Origin: Collinsella sp.
GTDB lineage: Bacteria > Actinomycetota > Coriobacteriia > Coriobacteriales > Coriobacteriaceae
Assembly: GCA_018382125.1 (NCBI GenBank)
Contig: JAGZQO010000021.1
Coordinates: 1 to 37,337 of the forward strand
DNA: 37,337 nucleotides
Direction: 5' to 3'
Shown here: positions 1 through 7,223 of the stretch, piece after piece
Numbering within the stretch: the stretch's first letter is position 1
Layout: each line of letters begins with the position of its first letter
Notes under the pieces: generated by a model
What the model saw: only the letters and a program-made list of their open reading frames with translations
The model's database searches: none
What the model was told of the DNA's origin: nothing
Program-made: the position numbers and the translations under genes

Positions 1-19
1 GGGCCGGCCGGTCCGGCCC
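1..19. terminator. GC-rich hairpin at window edge
   Basis: A 7-bp perfect stem (GGGCCGG/CCGGCCC, loop 8-12) opens the window. It could be the end of a terminator for a gene to the left, but no T-run follows on the plus strand and the upstream gene is not visible. Confidence 0.3.
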
Positions 20-34
20 TCAGGGTATCGGGTT

Positions 35-70
35 CCCACATTCATCCGCACATGTGCGGATGAATGTGGG
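35..70. repeat. 36-bp perfect palindrome upstream of HPr gene
   Basis: Bases 35-52 are exactly reverse-complemented by 53-70, with no spacer. The octamer CGGATGAA inside the right half (57-64) recurs in direct orientation at 78-85, 21 bp or two helical turns away, which is what an operator with an accessory half-site looks like. It could instead be a dispersed palindromic repeat. The rest of 71-218 holds no gene; a TACAAT at 158-163 could be a -10 box, but no convincing -35 lies at the right distance. Confidence 0.6.
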
Positions 71-218
71 AGGTGTTCGGATGAAGTCGATAATCAAGGT
101 ATTTGCCACTTTTTGACCACGAGGTGTTCAGAGGAGCTCTCGAGAAGCATCTAACGGTACAATAGCTACCACGTGGCTGGGTTTTGCCGGCCGAATGTGC
201 GATGTCGTGGGAGGGGAC

Positions 219-467
219 ATGGTCGAGTTTACAAAGACGATTAAAGATCCGTTGGGATTACATGCCCGCCCGGTTGCGCTGCTCTATGACATCATTGCCA
301 AGCATCGTAGCGACGTGTCGGTCAGCATCGGCGACCGCCACACGGATGGCCGCGATGTCATGGGACTCATGGCTCTCTACGGCGAGTGCGGCGAGGACAT
401 CATCTTCCGCGTTTCGGGCGTAGATGAGGCCTCCTGTGTCACATCGATCAGAAATCTCTCGCTTTAA
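219..467 (+). CDS. ptsH: HPr-family phosphocarrier protein with Asp at position 46
   Basis: HPr carries phosphate from enzyme I to the sugar-specific EIIA proteins of the cytoplasmic phosphotransferase system. I start at the ATG at 219 rather than 195: this gives 82 residues, puts the active histidine of GLHARP at residue 15 exactly as in classical HPr, and has a GGGAGG-type ribosome site just upstream. The protein aligns without gaps to Bacillus HPr through VMG at 47-49, and position 46, where the kinase-regulated serine sits, is Asp (RDVMG). Asp there mimics the phosphorylated, poor-transfer, regulator-binding form. No ptsI or EII genes are adjacent, so this may be a regulatory HPr paralogue rather than the main carrier. 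It is a single-gene unit closed by a strong terminator. Confidence 0.9.
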   Translation: MVEFTKTIKDPLGLHARPVALLYDIIAKHRSDVSVSIGDRHTDGRDVMGLMALYGECGEDIIFRVSGVDEASCVTSIRNLSL

Positions 468-474
468 GCATGAC

Positions 475-516
475 AGGGCGTGGTAAAGGATGGTCCTTTG
501 CCGCGCCCTTTTGTTT
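475..516 (+). terminator. Rho-independent terminator of HPr gene
   Basis: A 16-bp stem (475-490 with 494-509, two G-T wobbles) with a 3-nt loop is followed by TTTGTTT, 7 nt after the stop codon. Confidence 0.88.
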
Positions 517-559
517 CGTATAGGAAACTTTTTCGAAATCTGAATGGGGACCCTTTCCA

Positions 560-613
560 AAAAGTTAACCACGTGCTAGTTTACTAAAGCGAACATAGAC
601 GTGGTTAACTTTT
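560..613. promoter_or_regulatory. 15-bp inverted repeat in the feoA promoter region
   Basis: AAAAGTTAACCACGT (560-574) is exactly reverse-complemented at 599-613, with 24 nt between. Each arm contains GTTAAC. The spacer holds another near-symmetrical AT-rich stretch (TAGTTTACTA, 578-587) that may carry the promoter. Placement upstream of the iron uptake genes suggests operator sites for an iron regulator, but the arms match neither a Fur box nor the DtxR consensus well. Confidence 0.55.
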
Positions 614-655
614 ATCGCGTCGATGTTGAGGACGAACTGACGTTAGGAGCCACTC

Positions 656-898
656 ATGTCTTGCGGACCGCAGATGCCGGCCATGCCGCTTTCGATGGTA
701 AAAGCGGGCGAAACCGTGCGCGTGTCCCGTGTAAAGGGCAATGAGGACATGAAACACCACCTCAAGGACCTCGGCTTTGTCGAGGGCAACGAAATCCACG
801 TGGTGAGCTCGAGTGGCGCCAATATTATCGTCACCGTGCTGGGCGCACGCTTTGGTATCGATTCCAAGGTTGCCATGCACATCATGACCGTCGGTTAG
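656..898 (+). CDS. feoA: FeoA domain protein (first copy)
   Basis: FeoA is a small SH3-like cytosolic protein that assists the FeoB ferrous iron transporter. The 80 residues carry the family core: a beta-rich N-terminus (KAGETVRVSRVKG), the HHLKDLGFVEGNEI helix-turn and a C-terminal VTVLGARFGID strand. The start at 656 is supported by TAGGAG at 644-649. A second feoA follows after 39 nt and feoB after that. The N-terminus begins MSCGPQMPAMPLSMV, about 13 residues longer than the second copy and including a cysteine. Confidence 0.92.
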   Translation: MSCGPQMPAMPLSMVKAGETVRVSRVKGNEDMKHHLKDLGFVEGNEIHVVSSSGANIIVTVLGARFGIDSKVAMHIMTVG

Positions 899-937
899 TC
901 TGCAGCATTTCATAAAAACCGAAAGGGGGACAAGAGG

Positions 938-1159
938 ATGAAGACGTTGGGTGACGTTAAGGTGGGCGAGAGCTCCACCATCGTCAAGCTTCACGGTGAG
1001 GGTGCGCTTCGCCGCCACCTTATGGACCTGGGGCTCATCAAGGGTACTTCGTTCAAGGTCGTGAAGGTCGCACCGCTCGGTGATCCGGTCGAGATCAACG
1101 TGCGCGGCTACGAGCTTTCCATCCGCAAGGAGGAGGCCGCCGTCGTCGAGGTCCAGTAA
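938..1159 (+). CDS. feoA: FeoA domain protein (second copy)
   Basis: A second, divergent 73-residue FeoA immediately before feoB. It has the usual features: LGDVKVGESSTIVKLHG, then LRRHLMDLGLIKGT and the closing DPVEINVRGYELSIRKEEAAVV strands. AAAGGGGG at about 922 gives a strong ribosome site. Tandem feoA genes upstream of feoB are known in Firmicutes and Actinobacteria, and the two copies probably act together on FeoB. The 123-nt gap to feoB contains a DtxR-like box, so feoB may also have its own promoter. Confidence 0.93.
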   Translation: MKTLGDVKVGESSTIVKLHGEGALRRHLMDLGLIKGTSFKVVKVAPLGDPVEINVRGYELSIRKEEAAVVEVQ

Positions 1160-1190
1160 GGACTCGTGGCGCATATTTCTGCAGATAAAG

Positions 1191-1209
1191 TTAGGTTTTT
1201 CTAACTTAA
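1191..1209. promoter_or_regulatory. DtxR/IdeR-like iron box upstream of feoB
   Basis: TTAGGTTTTTCTAACTTAA matches 15 of 19 positions of the DtxR/IdeR consensus TTAGGTTAGCCTAACCTAA as I know it. AAGTTAG and CTAACTT form its symmetrical arms. Its position 74 nt before feoB and after feoA2 suggests iron-dependent repression of an internal feoB promoter. The regulator is not in the window. Confidence 0.65.
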
Positions 1210-1282
1210 TGCAGCATCTTTGAAGCACATTATCCAGCCTGCGCGGAGAAAGCAGCGCAGGCACACAAGGAAGAAGGATTGA

Positions 1283-3610
1283 ATGGCGGATTCTCAGATC
1301 CATGTCGCGTTGGCGGGTAACCCCAACTGCGGCAAGACCACGCTTTTCAACCTGATCACCGGCGCCAACGGCTACGTTGGCAACTGGCCCGGCGTCACGG
1401 TTGAGAAAAAGGAGGCCAAGCTCCTAAGCGACAAGAACGTTACCATCACGGACCTCCCTGGCATCTACTCGCTTTCCCCCTACAGCCCCGAGGAGCAGTG
1501 CTCGCGCGATTACCTCATGAGCGGCGAGCCCGATGTTGTCGTCCAGGTGGTCGACGCCACCAACCTCGAGCGTAACCTGTACCTGGCGCTTCAGGTTATC
1601 GAGACCGGCCTGCCCGTGGTCGTCGCCCTCAACATGGCCGACCTGGTCGAGAAGAACGGCGATAAGATCGATACGGACAAGCTCTCCAAGAAGCTCGGTT
1701 GCCCGGTCATGATGATCTCCGCTCTTAAGAACAAGGGCATCACGGAGCTGTTCGATCAGGTCAAGAAGTCCGCTGCTTCTAAGGGCCAGGTGCCGGAGCA
1801 CAAGTTCGATTCCTCCATCGAGGACGTTCTGGACCACATCGAGAACAATCTGCCGGCAAGCGTTCCCGCCAAAAAGCGCCGCTATTACGCCGTCAAGCTG
1901 TTCGAGCGCGACGCGGACGCCTGCAAGCTCATCAACCTCACTAAGGAGAAGGCTGCTCGCGTGGAGGAGCTGGTCGCCCAGTGCGAGCAGGACTGCGACG
2001 ACGACGCCGAGTCCATCATCACCGGCGAGCGCTATGGCGTCATCGCGCACATCATTGACGAGTGCCTCACCAAGGCTCCGGCCAAGATGAGCACTTCCGA
2101 GAAGATCGACCGCGTGGTTACCAACCGTATCCTGGGTCTGCCGATCTTTGTGGTCATCATGTTCTGCGTGTACTACATCGCCGTTTCTACCTTGGGCGGC
2201 ACGGTGACCGACTTCACCAACGACCAGCTCTTCGGCACCGACGGCTGGTACGTGCTCGGTCAGGGCCGCGACGCCTACGACGCGGCCGTCGAGGCTGCGG
2301 GCGACGATGCCGACTCGGTCGACCCGGCACAGTACGGCCCCTATGTCCCCGGCATCACCACCGTGGTGCACGACGCCCTTGTGGCGGGCGGCACCGAGGA
2401 CGGTGGCCTGGTCGATTCGCTGGTCTGCGACGGTATCGTCGGCGGCCTGGGCGCCATCTTCGGCTTTGTGCCGCAGATGTTCCTGCTGTTCGTCATGCTG
2501 TCCTTCCTGGAGGACTGCGGCTACATGGCCCGCGTCGCCTTCATCATGGACCGCGTGTTCCGCCGCTTTGGCCTGTCCGGTAAGTCCTTTATCCCCATGC
2601 TCGTGTCCTCGGGCTGCGGCGTCCCCGGCGTCATGGCTACCAAGACCATCGAGAACGAGAAGGACCGCCGCATGACGGTCATGACCACCACGTTCATTCC
2701 CTGTGGCGCTAAGCTGCCGATCATCGCCCTGCTCATGGGTTCCATCATCGGCGATTCTTCCACCACCGCCGCGTGGATCAGCCCGCTCTTCTACTTCCTG
2801 GGCGTCTTTGCCGTCATCGCCTCGGGCCTCATGCTCAAGAAGACCAAGCTCTTCGCCGGTCGCCCGACGCCGTTTGTTATGGAGCTTCCTGCTTACCACT
2901 TCCCGGCGATCCGCTCTTGGGCGCTGCACGTGTGGGAGCGCTGCTGGGCCTTTATCAAGAAGGCCGGCACGGTCATCTTCGCGTCCACCGTCGTGGTTTG
3001 GTTCCTCTCCAACTTTGGTAGCTACAACGGCTCCTTTGGCTTCCTGCCTGCGATGGACGGCATCCCCGAGGAGTTCATGGACTACTCCGTGCTCGCCATG
3101 CTGGGCAATCTGGTCGCTTGGATCTTCGCCCCGCTCGGCTTTAGCACCTGGCAGGCAACCGCGCTGACTGTCTCTGGCCTCGTCGCCAAGGAGAACGTCG
3201 TCGCCACCGCCGGCTCGCTGCTGTCCGTCGCCGACGCGGGCGAGACCGACCCGAGCCTGTGGACCGCGTTTGCCGGCATGTTCCCCACCATGGGCGCCTG
3301 CGTTGCCTTCGGCGCGTTCAACCTGCTGTGCGCTCCGTGCTTTGCCGCTATGGGTACCATCCGCAACCAGATGGATTCCGGCAAGTGGACCGCGATTGCC
3401 CTCGGCTACGAGTGCGCCTTCGCTTGGGTGATCGGCCTGTTCATCAACCAGTTCTATAACCTGCTTGTCCTTGGGCAGTTTGGCTTCTGGACGGTTGTGG
3501 CTATCGTGCTGCTGGTCGCGATGCTCTTCCAGATTTTCCGTCCTATGCCCAAGCACGCTTGGACCGACGAGGACGAGACCAACACTGCTTCCGCTGCAGT
3601 TTCCGCCTAA
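1283..3610 (+). CDS. feoB: Ferrous iron transport protein B (GTPase permease)
   Basis: FeoB imports Fe2+ across the cytoplasmic membrane. The 775 residues match the usual length of about 770. The N-terminal G domain has G1 GNPNCGKTT (12-20), G3 DLPG (57-60) and G4 NMAD (117-120). The helical GDP-dissociation-inhibitor region follows to about residue 260, then the membrane part with its two Gate repeats, including SGCGVPG (443-449) and PCGAKLP (473-479). The conserved membrane cysteines are therefore intact. An acidic loop around residues 320-350, rich in Asp, Ala and Glu, lies between the first membrane helices. The start at 1283 follows GGAAGAAGG. The gene ends at a strong terminator and is followed by a FeoB-partner gene. 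Confidence 0.97.
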   Translation: MADSQIHVALAGNPNCGKTTLFNLITGANGYVGNWPGVTVEKKEAKLLSDKNVTITDLPGIYSLSPYSPEEQCSRDYLMSGEPDVVVQVVDATNLERNLYLALQVIETGLPVVVALNMADLVEKNGDKIDTDKLSKKLGCPVMMISALKNKGITELFDQVKKSAASKGQVPEHKFDSSIEDVLDHIENNLPASVPAKKRRYYAVKLFERDADACKLINLTKEKAARVEELVAQCEQDCDDDAESIITGERYGVIAHIIDECLTKAPAKMSTSEKIDRVVTNRILGLPIFVVIMFCVYYIAVSTLGGTVTDFTNDQLFGTDGWYVLGQGRDAYDAAVEAAGDDADSVDPAQYGPYVPGITTVVHDALVAGGTEDGGLVDSLVCDGIVGGLGAIFGFVPQMFLLFVMLSFLEDCGYMARVAFIMDRVFRRFGLSGKSFIPMLVSSGCGVPGVMATKTIENEKDRRMTVMTTTFIPCGAKLPIIALLMGSIIGDSSTTAAWISPLFYFLGVFAVIASGLMLKKTKLFAGRPTPFVMELPAYHFPAIRSWALHVWERCWAFIKKAGTVIFASTVVVWFLSNFGSYNGSFGFLPAMDGIPEEFMDYSVLAMLGNLVAWIFAPLGFSTWQATALTVSGLVAKENVVATAGSLLSVADAGETDPSLWTAFAGMFPTMGACVAFGAFNLLCAPCFAAMGTIRNQMDSGKWTAIALGYECAFAWVIGLFINQFYNLLVLGQFGFWTVVAIVLLVAMLFQIFRPMPKHAWTDEDETNTASAAVSA

Positions 3611-3639
3611 GTCCGAATAAGGATCAACCCCTTTCCACG

Positions 3640-3672
3640 AGCCCGGGTGTCTCAGTGACACTCGGGCTTTTT
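3640..3672 (+). terminator. Terminator after feoB
   Basis: A 12-bp stem (3640-3651 with 3657-3668, one G-T pair) is followed by five T residues. Confidence 0.85.
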
Positions 3673-3680
3673 GACGCAAT

Positions 3681-3760
3681 GGGGGACAGATTGCTTTGCT
3701 CCAGAAGTAAGATGTGGCGTTTCCGCAGATAAAACCGACCAAAATAAACCTGTCCCTATT
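3681..3760. repeat. REP-like GGGACAG...CTGTCCC element
   Basis: GGGACAG at 3683-3689 and CTGTCCC at 3750-3756 face each other across about 60 nt in an otherwise geneless gap. Their flanks (ATGGGGGACAGATT and AAACCTGTCCCTATT) resemble the GGTCAGGTT/AACCTGACC elements at 31110-31174 and 32093-32123. I read it as a degenerate member of a dispersed REP-type family. Confidence 0.4.
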
Positions 3761-3814
3761 TGGTAGGTGGAGAATGGGGTAAAGTAAGTGCTGGCTAACT
3801 AGAGGAGGCTTGCT

Positions 3815-4015
3815 ATGGCACCTATCGATATTGTTGTACTGGCTGTTATCGGCGTTGCGTTTGTCGCCGTGTGCGTGCGCATCTACCGCAAGGGCACCTG
3901 CGCCGACTGCGCTCAGGGTGGCGTTTGCACGGGGCATTGCTCCAACAAAAAGACGTGCGCTGCACTTAAGGGCGTAGACAAAATCGCCGAAGACTTGGGT
4001 CGCGGTATCAAATAA
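3815..4015 (+). CDS. FeoB-associated Cys-rich membrane protein
   Basis: A 66-residue protein: one N-terminal membrane helix (residues 5-22, IDIVVLAVIGVAFVAVCV), a basic RIYRKG stop-transfer, then a cysteine-rich tail with five Cys in CADCAQGGVCTGHCSNKKTC. This is the architecture of the FeoB-associated Cys-rich family (Pfam FeoB_associated), found directly after feoB in many anaerobes. The role is not established; handling of iron at the cytoplasmic exit of FeoB is a reasonable inference. It is not FeoC, because it lacks a winged helix. AGGAGG lies about 8 nt before the start. It is separated from feoB by a terminator and a repeat, so it probably has its own promoter. Confidence 0.85.
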   Translation: MAPIDIVVLAVIGVAFVAVCVRIYRKGTCADCAQGGVCTGHCSNKKTCAALKGVDKIAEDLGRGIK

Positions 4016-4028
4016 GGTCCGGACATCC

Positions 4029-4066
4029 AAGCGCTCCGCGGGCATCCGTTCGCGGGGCGCTTTGTG
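4029..4066 (+). terminator. Terminator after FeoB-associated gene
   Basis: A 12-bp stem (AAGCGCTCCGCG 4029-4040 with 4051-4062, one wobble) with a 10-nt loop is followed by TTGTGCATTT, a weak U-tract. Confidence 0.65.
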
Positions 4067-4159
4067 CATTTGAGGGAGAGTACGGCGAGTCGAAGAGTAT
4101 TTTTGGGGTATCGTTAACTGGACTATTAATTGGCAACTTATCTATAACGGAGTAACCGC

Positions 4160-5239
4160 ATGAGCGCTCGCGTAACCATGAAGGACATAGCCGCCGAGCT
4201 TGGCGTTTCCATCAATACCGTGCACAAGGCTCTGACGGGAAAGGCCGGCGTGAGCGAATCCGTGCGCGCCAAGGTGAACGCTAAGGCCGAGGCCATGGGC
4301 TATCACCGCAACACAAGTGCCTCAAGCCTGCGCCGCAAGGATATCAATCTGGTGTTTTGCCTGCCCCGCGCATCGCGCGAGGGAGCGTACTTTTTCCGTT
4401 ACCTGTGGGAAGGCTGCAATCGCTTTGAACAGGAGGTCATCGACCGGGGCATTACGGTTGAGCGCGTTGAATTTGGCGTGGGCGGCTACGCTGATGCACT
4501 CGAGCAAATCGACGAGCGTCTGCAGGTGGGCGAGAAGATTGATGGCTTGCTCGCCTATGCGCCGGGCGACGATCGTGCGACTGAGCTTTTGGGGCAGATC
4601 GCCGAGGCGGGCGTGACGATTGAGCTTGTCGACGGCGACCGTCCGCATTTGAATCGTTTGGGTGCGAGCTTGGCCGATTATTCGACGGCAGGCAGCCTTA
4701 TGGCCGAGCAGGCGGCAAACCTGGTCCATGCTTCTGGGGCCGACGCCCGCGTGCTCCTTTTGACAGGCGACCCATATACCGATTCGCACTATCTAACCGC
4801 CCGCGCCTTCCACAATTACCTGCGCGAACGTGATATTCCATGGCAGGTTGAGGATCTTGCAGGTGCCCATGCGCAAGTCAAACAACTCGAGCATGAGCTC
4901 GAAAAGCGCTTGAGTGCGCCGGACGCCCCTGAACTTATCTGTAGCGTTTTTGCCGTTGGTTCCGAAGTGGTTGCCGACGCGCTCGTCTCGACCGGCAAGG
5001 CCGGTCAGGTCATGGTGATCGGCAACGACCTGTTTCCCGAAAGTGCTCTGGCCTTGCGCCGCGGTATCTTTACCAATATTGTCTATAAGGACCCGACGAG
5101 CCTGGCGTATCGCGGCGCTAAGACGCTGGGCGATTATCTGCTGTGGGGAAGGACCCCGACGGTGCCCGTCCAGAAGGGTGCCGTCGAGATGGTATTTGCC
5201 AGCAATGTCGACCGCTACTGCGAACTTGCGGGTATTTAG
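4160..5239 (+). CDS. LacI-family transcriptional regulator
   Basis: 359 residues, standard LacI length. The N-terminal HTH (residues 7-26) reads MKDIAAELGVSINTVHKALTG; the recognition helix has TVHK where most family members have TVSR. The hinge helix is ASSLRRK (54-60). The rest is a periplasmic-binding-protein-like effector domain. The next gene downstream is uxaC, whose promoter carries two GTGAACGTTCAC palindromes. The central CG of such sites is what LacI-family hinge leucines insert into. This protein is therefore the best candidate in the window for the hexuronate/pectin regulator, with a sugar acid as likely effector; both points are inference. I see no such palindrome in front of its own gene, so autoregulation is not supported. 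The start is preceded by AACGGAG. Confidence 0.9.
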   Translation: MSARVTMKDIAAELGVSINTVHKALTGKAGVSESVRAKVNAKAEAMGYHRNTSASSLRRKDINLVFCLPRASREGAYFFRYLWEGCNRFEQEVIDRGITVERVEFGVGGYADALEQIDERLQVGEKIDGLLAYAPGDDRATELLGQIAEAGVTIELVDGDRPHLNRLGASLADYSTAGSLMAEQAANLVHASGADARVLLLTGDPYTDSHYLTARAFHNYLRERDIPWQVEDLAGAHAQVKQLEHELEKRLSAPDAPELICSVFAVGSEVVADALVSTGKAGQVMVIGNDLFPESALALRRGIFTNIVYKDPTSLAYRGAKTLGDYLLWGRTPTVPVQKGAVEMVFASNVDRYCELAGI

Positions 5240-5264
5240 CCGATTGAGCAGGTACCCCCTCTTG

Positions 5265-5463
5265 CGACGTGCATTTTTGGGAGTATTCAGCATTGGCATG
5301 CCCTGAATGAGGTGCAGAACGACTGTTTTAAGTGCCCCCGATGGCGTAATTTGCCATCGGGGGCACTTTTTATGCCGATCGGGCGCTATCTGCGTTCCAA
5401 ATAGGACGCTGAGGATGGCGCACGGCGCGCTCCAATGCTGAATACTCCCAAAAATGTACGTCG
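5265..5463. repeat. 199-nt element with 32-bp inverted arms around a terminator
   Basis: The arms 5265-5296 and 5432-5463 are reverse complements with a single mismatch. Between them sits the LacI gene's terminator. No reading frame with transposase features lies inside. It looks like a MITE or large intergenic palindromic element inserted after the regulator gene. The remaining bases from here to the uxaC promoter (5464-5593) hold no gene, only degenerate operator-like half-sites (ACCGTTGAACGG near 5552 and ACCGTTCACC near 5573). Confidence 0.7.
5331..5372 (+). terminator. Terminator after LacI gene
   Basis: A perfect 15-bp stem (5331-5345 with 5353-5367), 7-nt loop and a T-run. It lies inside the larger inverted repeat 5265-5463. 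Confidence 0.9.
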
Positions 5464-5593
5464 GGACATGACCCACCTGAGCAAAAGCGCTCAAGTTCGG
5501 TGTTCGGGGACGCCAACCAGTCCGCAATACATGCAAGTCACATCCCCAGCAACCGTTGAACGGGCAAAATCTACCGTTCACCCCGTGGTGGTT

Positions 5594-5609
5594 AGGTGAA
5601 CGTTCACCT
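5594..5609. promoter_or_regulatory. Operator 1 of uxaC (LacI-type palindrome)
   Basis: AGGTGAACGTTCACCT is a perfect 16-bp palindrome. Its right half supplies TTCACC (5603-5608), which stands 18 bp from a possible -10 box TAGTAT (5627-5632). Its centre is 38 bp from operator 2. Confidence 0.9.
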
Positions 5610-5633
5610 TTTGAGGTGCAATGGATTAGTATA

Positions 5634-5645
5634 GTGAACGTTCAC
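5634..5645. promoter_or_regulatory. Operator 2 of uxaC (LacI-type palindrome)
   Basis: GTGAACGTTCAC, a perfect 12-bp palindrome directly after the probable -10 box, where it would cover the transcription start. It lies 55 nt before the uxaC start codon. Confidence 0.9.
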
Positions 5646-5699
5646 CTAAAGGATAACGAGCGCGCCGTGCGCCCGCCTTGCCAGCAAAGGGGCTGTTTG

Positions 5700-7127
5700 A
5701 TGAAAAACTTTATGGACGATCAGGATTTCCTGCTGAGCACCAAGACCGGCGAGGAGCTGTTCCACAACTTTGCCGAGGGCATGCCCATCGTCGACTATCA
5801 CTGCCACATTTCTCCTAAGGAGATTTGGGAGGACAAGCGTTTCGAGAACATCACCGAGGTTTGGCTGGGCGGCGACCACTACAAGTGGCGCCTGATGCGT
5901 GCCAACGGCGTCGACGAGCGTTTTATCACTGGCGACGCCCCTGCTCGCGAGAAGTTCCAAAAGTGGGCCGAGACCCTGGGTCGCTGCGTTGGCAACCCCG
6001 TCTTTGAGTGGAGCCACCTGGAGCTTAAGCGCTACTTTGGCTACGAGGGCGTCCTCAACGGCAAGACTGCCCAGGAGGTCTGGGACCTTGCCAACGCCAA
6101 GCTCGCTGAGGCTAGCTTTACCTGCCGCAACCTGATCAAGCAGTCCAACGTCCGCATGATCTGCACTACCGACGACCCCGCCGACAGCTTTGAGTGGCAC
6201 AAGAAGATTGCCGCCGACGACAGCTTTGACGTTCAGGTCGTTCCCGCCATGCGCCCCGATGCCGCTTTGCGCATCGAGCGCGGCCAGGAGTTTGCCGACT
6301 ACTGCAAGCACCTTTCCGAGGTTGCCGGCGTTGAGGTCAGCGACTTTGAGGGCATGAAGGCTGCCATTTCCAAGCGCTACGACGTTGCTCACGAGCTGGG
6401 CTGCCGCGCCTCCGACCACGCACTCGACTACGTTATGTACGTCCCGGCTACCGCCGACGAGATCGAGGCTATCTTTGCCAAGGGTCTGGCTGCCGAGCCG
6501 CTTACCGAGGAAGAGGTCCTCAAGTACAAGACTGCCTTTATGCAGTTCGTTGCCGGCGAGTATGTCCGTCTGGGCTGGGCCATGCAGCTGCACTTTGGCT
6601 GCAAGCGCGACAACAACCGCGCCATGTTCGCCAAACTCGGTCCCGACACCGGCTACGACTGCATCTCCAACTACACGCCGTCCGACCAGCTCGCCGATTT
6701 CCTCAACTCTATCCAGGAGGCCTGCGGCCTGCCCAAGACCATCCTGTACAGCCTGAACCCCATCGATAACACCATGATCGATACCGTCATGGGCTGCTTC
6801 CAGGAGGCTCCGACTGCCGGTAAGATCCAGAACGGCTCCGCCTGGTGGTTCAACGACAACGAGGTCGGCATGCGCGAGCAGCTTACGGCTCTGGCTAACG
6901 AGGGCGTGTTGGGCAACTTTGTGGGCATGCTTACCGATTCCCGCTCCTTCCTGTCCTATCCGCGCCACGAGTACTTCCGTCGCGTGCTGTGCAGCGTGAT
7001 CGGCGAGTGGGTCGAGCAGGGCAAGTACCCGGCCGACATGGAGCTGCTGGGCGAGGTTGTGCGCGACATCAGCTACAACAATGCGGTCCGCTACTTTGGC
7101 TTTGACCTGGACACCGTCGAGGCCTAA
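5700..7127 (+). CDS. uxaC: Glucuronate/galacturonate isomerase
   Basis: UxaC converts D-galacturonate to D-tagaturonate and D-glucuronate to D-fructuronate, the first cytoplasmic step of hexuronate breakdown. The 475 residues fit the family. It starts MKNFMDDQDFLLSTKTGEEL and has the amidohydrolase-like metal motif DYHCHISPKEI with His34 and His36, then KWRLMRANG and the C-terminal LTDSRSFLSYPRHEYFRR block. I use the ATG at 5700 because AAAGGGG precedes it and because the in-frame upstream extension would run back through both operators. It is the first gene of uxaC-uxaB-uxaA, with the paired operators directly in front. Confidence 0.96.
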   Translation: MKNFMDDQDFLLSTKTGEELFHNFAEGMPIVDYHCHISPKEIWEDKRFENITEVWLGGDHYKWRLMRANGVDERFITGDAPAREKFQKWAETLGRCVGNPVFEWSHLELKRYFGYEGVLNGKTAQEVWDLANAKLAEASFTCRNLIKQSNVRMICTTDDPADSFEWHKKIAADDSFDVQVVPAMRPDAALRIERGQEFADYCKHLSEVAGVEVSDFEGMKAAISKRYDVAHELGCRASDHALDYVMYVPATADEIEAIFAKGLAAEPLTEEEVLKYKTAFMQFVAGEYVRLGWAMQLHFGCKRDNNRAMFAKLGPDTGYDCISNYTPSDQLADFLNSIQEACGLPKTILYSLNPIDNTMIDTVMGCFQEAPTAGKIQNGSAWWFNDNEVGMREQLTALANEGVLGNFVGMLTDSRSFLSYPRHEYFRRVLCSVIGEWVEQGKYPADMELLGEVVRDISYNNAVRYFGFDLDTVEA

Positions 7128-7150
7128 GCCCGCATCGAATCACATCGAAC

Positions 7151-7188
7151 ACGGGAGCGCCGTTGCCACACACGGCGCCCCCGTTTTG
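7151..7188 (+). terminator. Hairpin between uxaC and uxaB
   Basis: A 13-bp stem with one mismatch (7151-7163 with 7172-7184) followed by TTT. It may reduce read-through into uxaB or stabilise the uxaC end of the transcript. Confidence 0.6.
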
Positions 7189-7223
7189 CTTGCACGCTAA
7201 CAGCTATCTAAGGAGAGACACAG

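Noticed and set aside
560..613. Fur box
   Set aside because: The sequence does not resemble the GATAATGATAATCATTATC consensus; it is listed only as an inverted repeat of unknown regulator.
3815..4015. FeoC
   Set aside because: A membrane helix and Cys-rich tail are present but no winged helix; the FeoB-associated Cys-rich family fits better.
1424..4069. Very long open frame on the minus strand opposite feoB
   Set aside because: It mirrors the G/C third-position bias of feoB, has no recognisable domain, and its composition (Asp/His/Gly/Val-rich) is that of an antisense shadow. The same holds for long minus frames opposite uxaC, uxaB, uxaA, GH28, kdpA, kdpB and the flavin oxidoreductase.
4080..4159. 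Autoregulatory operator of the LacI gene
   Set aside because: No GTGAACGTTCAC-like palindrome is found before its start; ATCGTTAACTGG is too far from the motif.
5265..5463. Insertion sequence
   Set aside because: Inverted ends are present but no transposase frame or obvious target duplication; kept as a repeat only.
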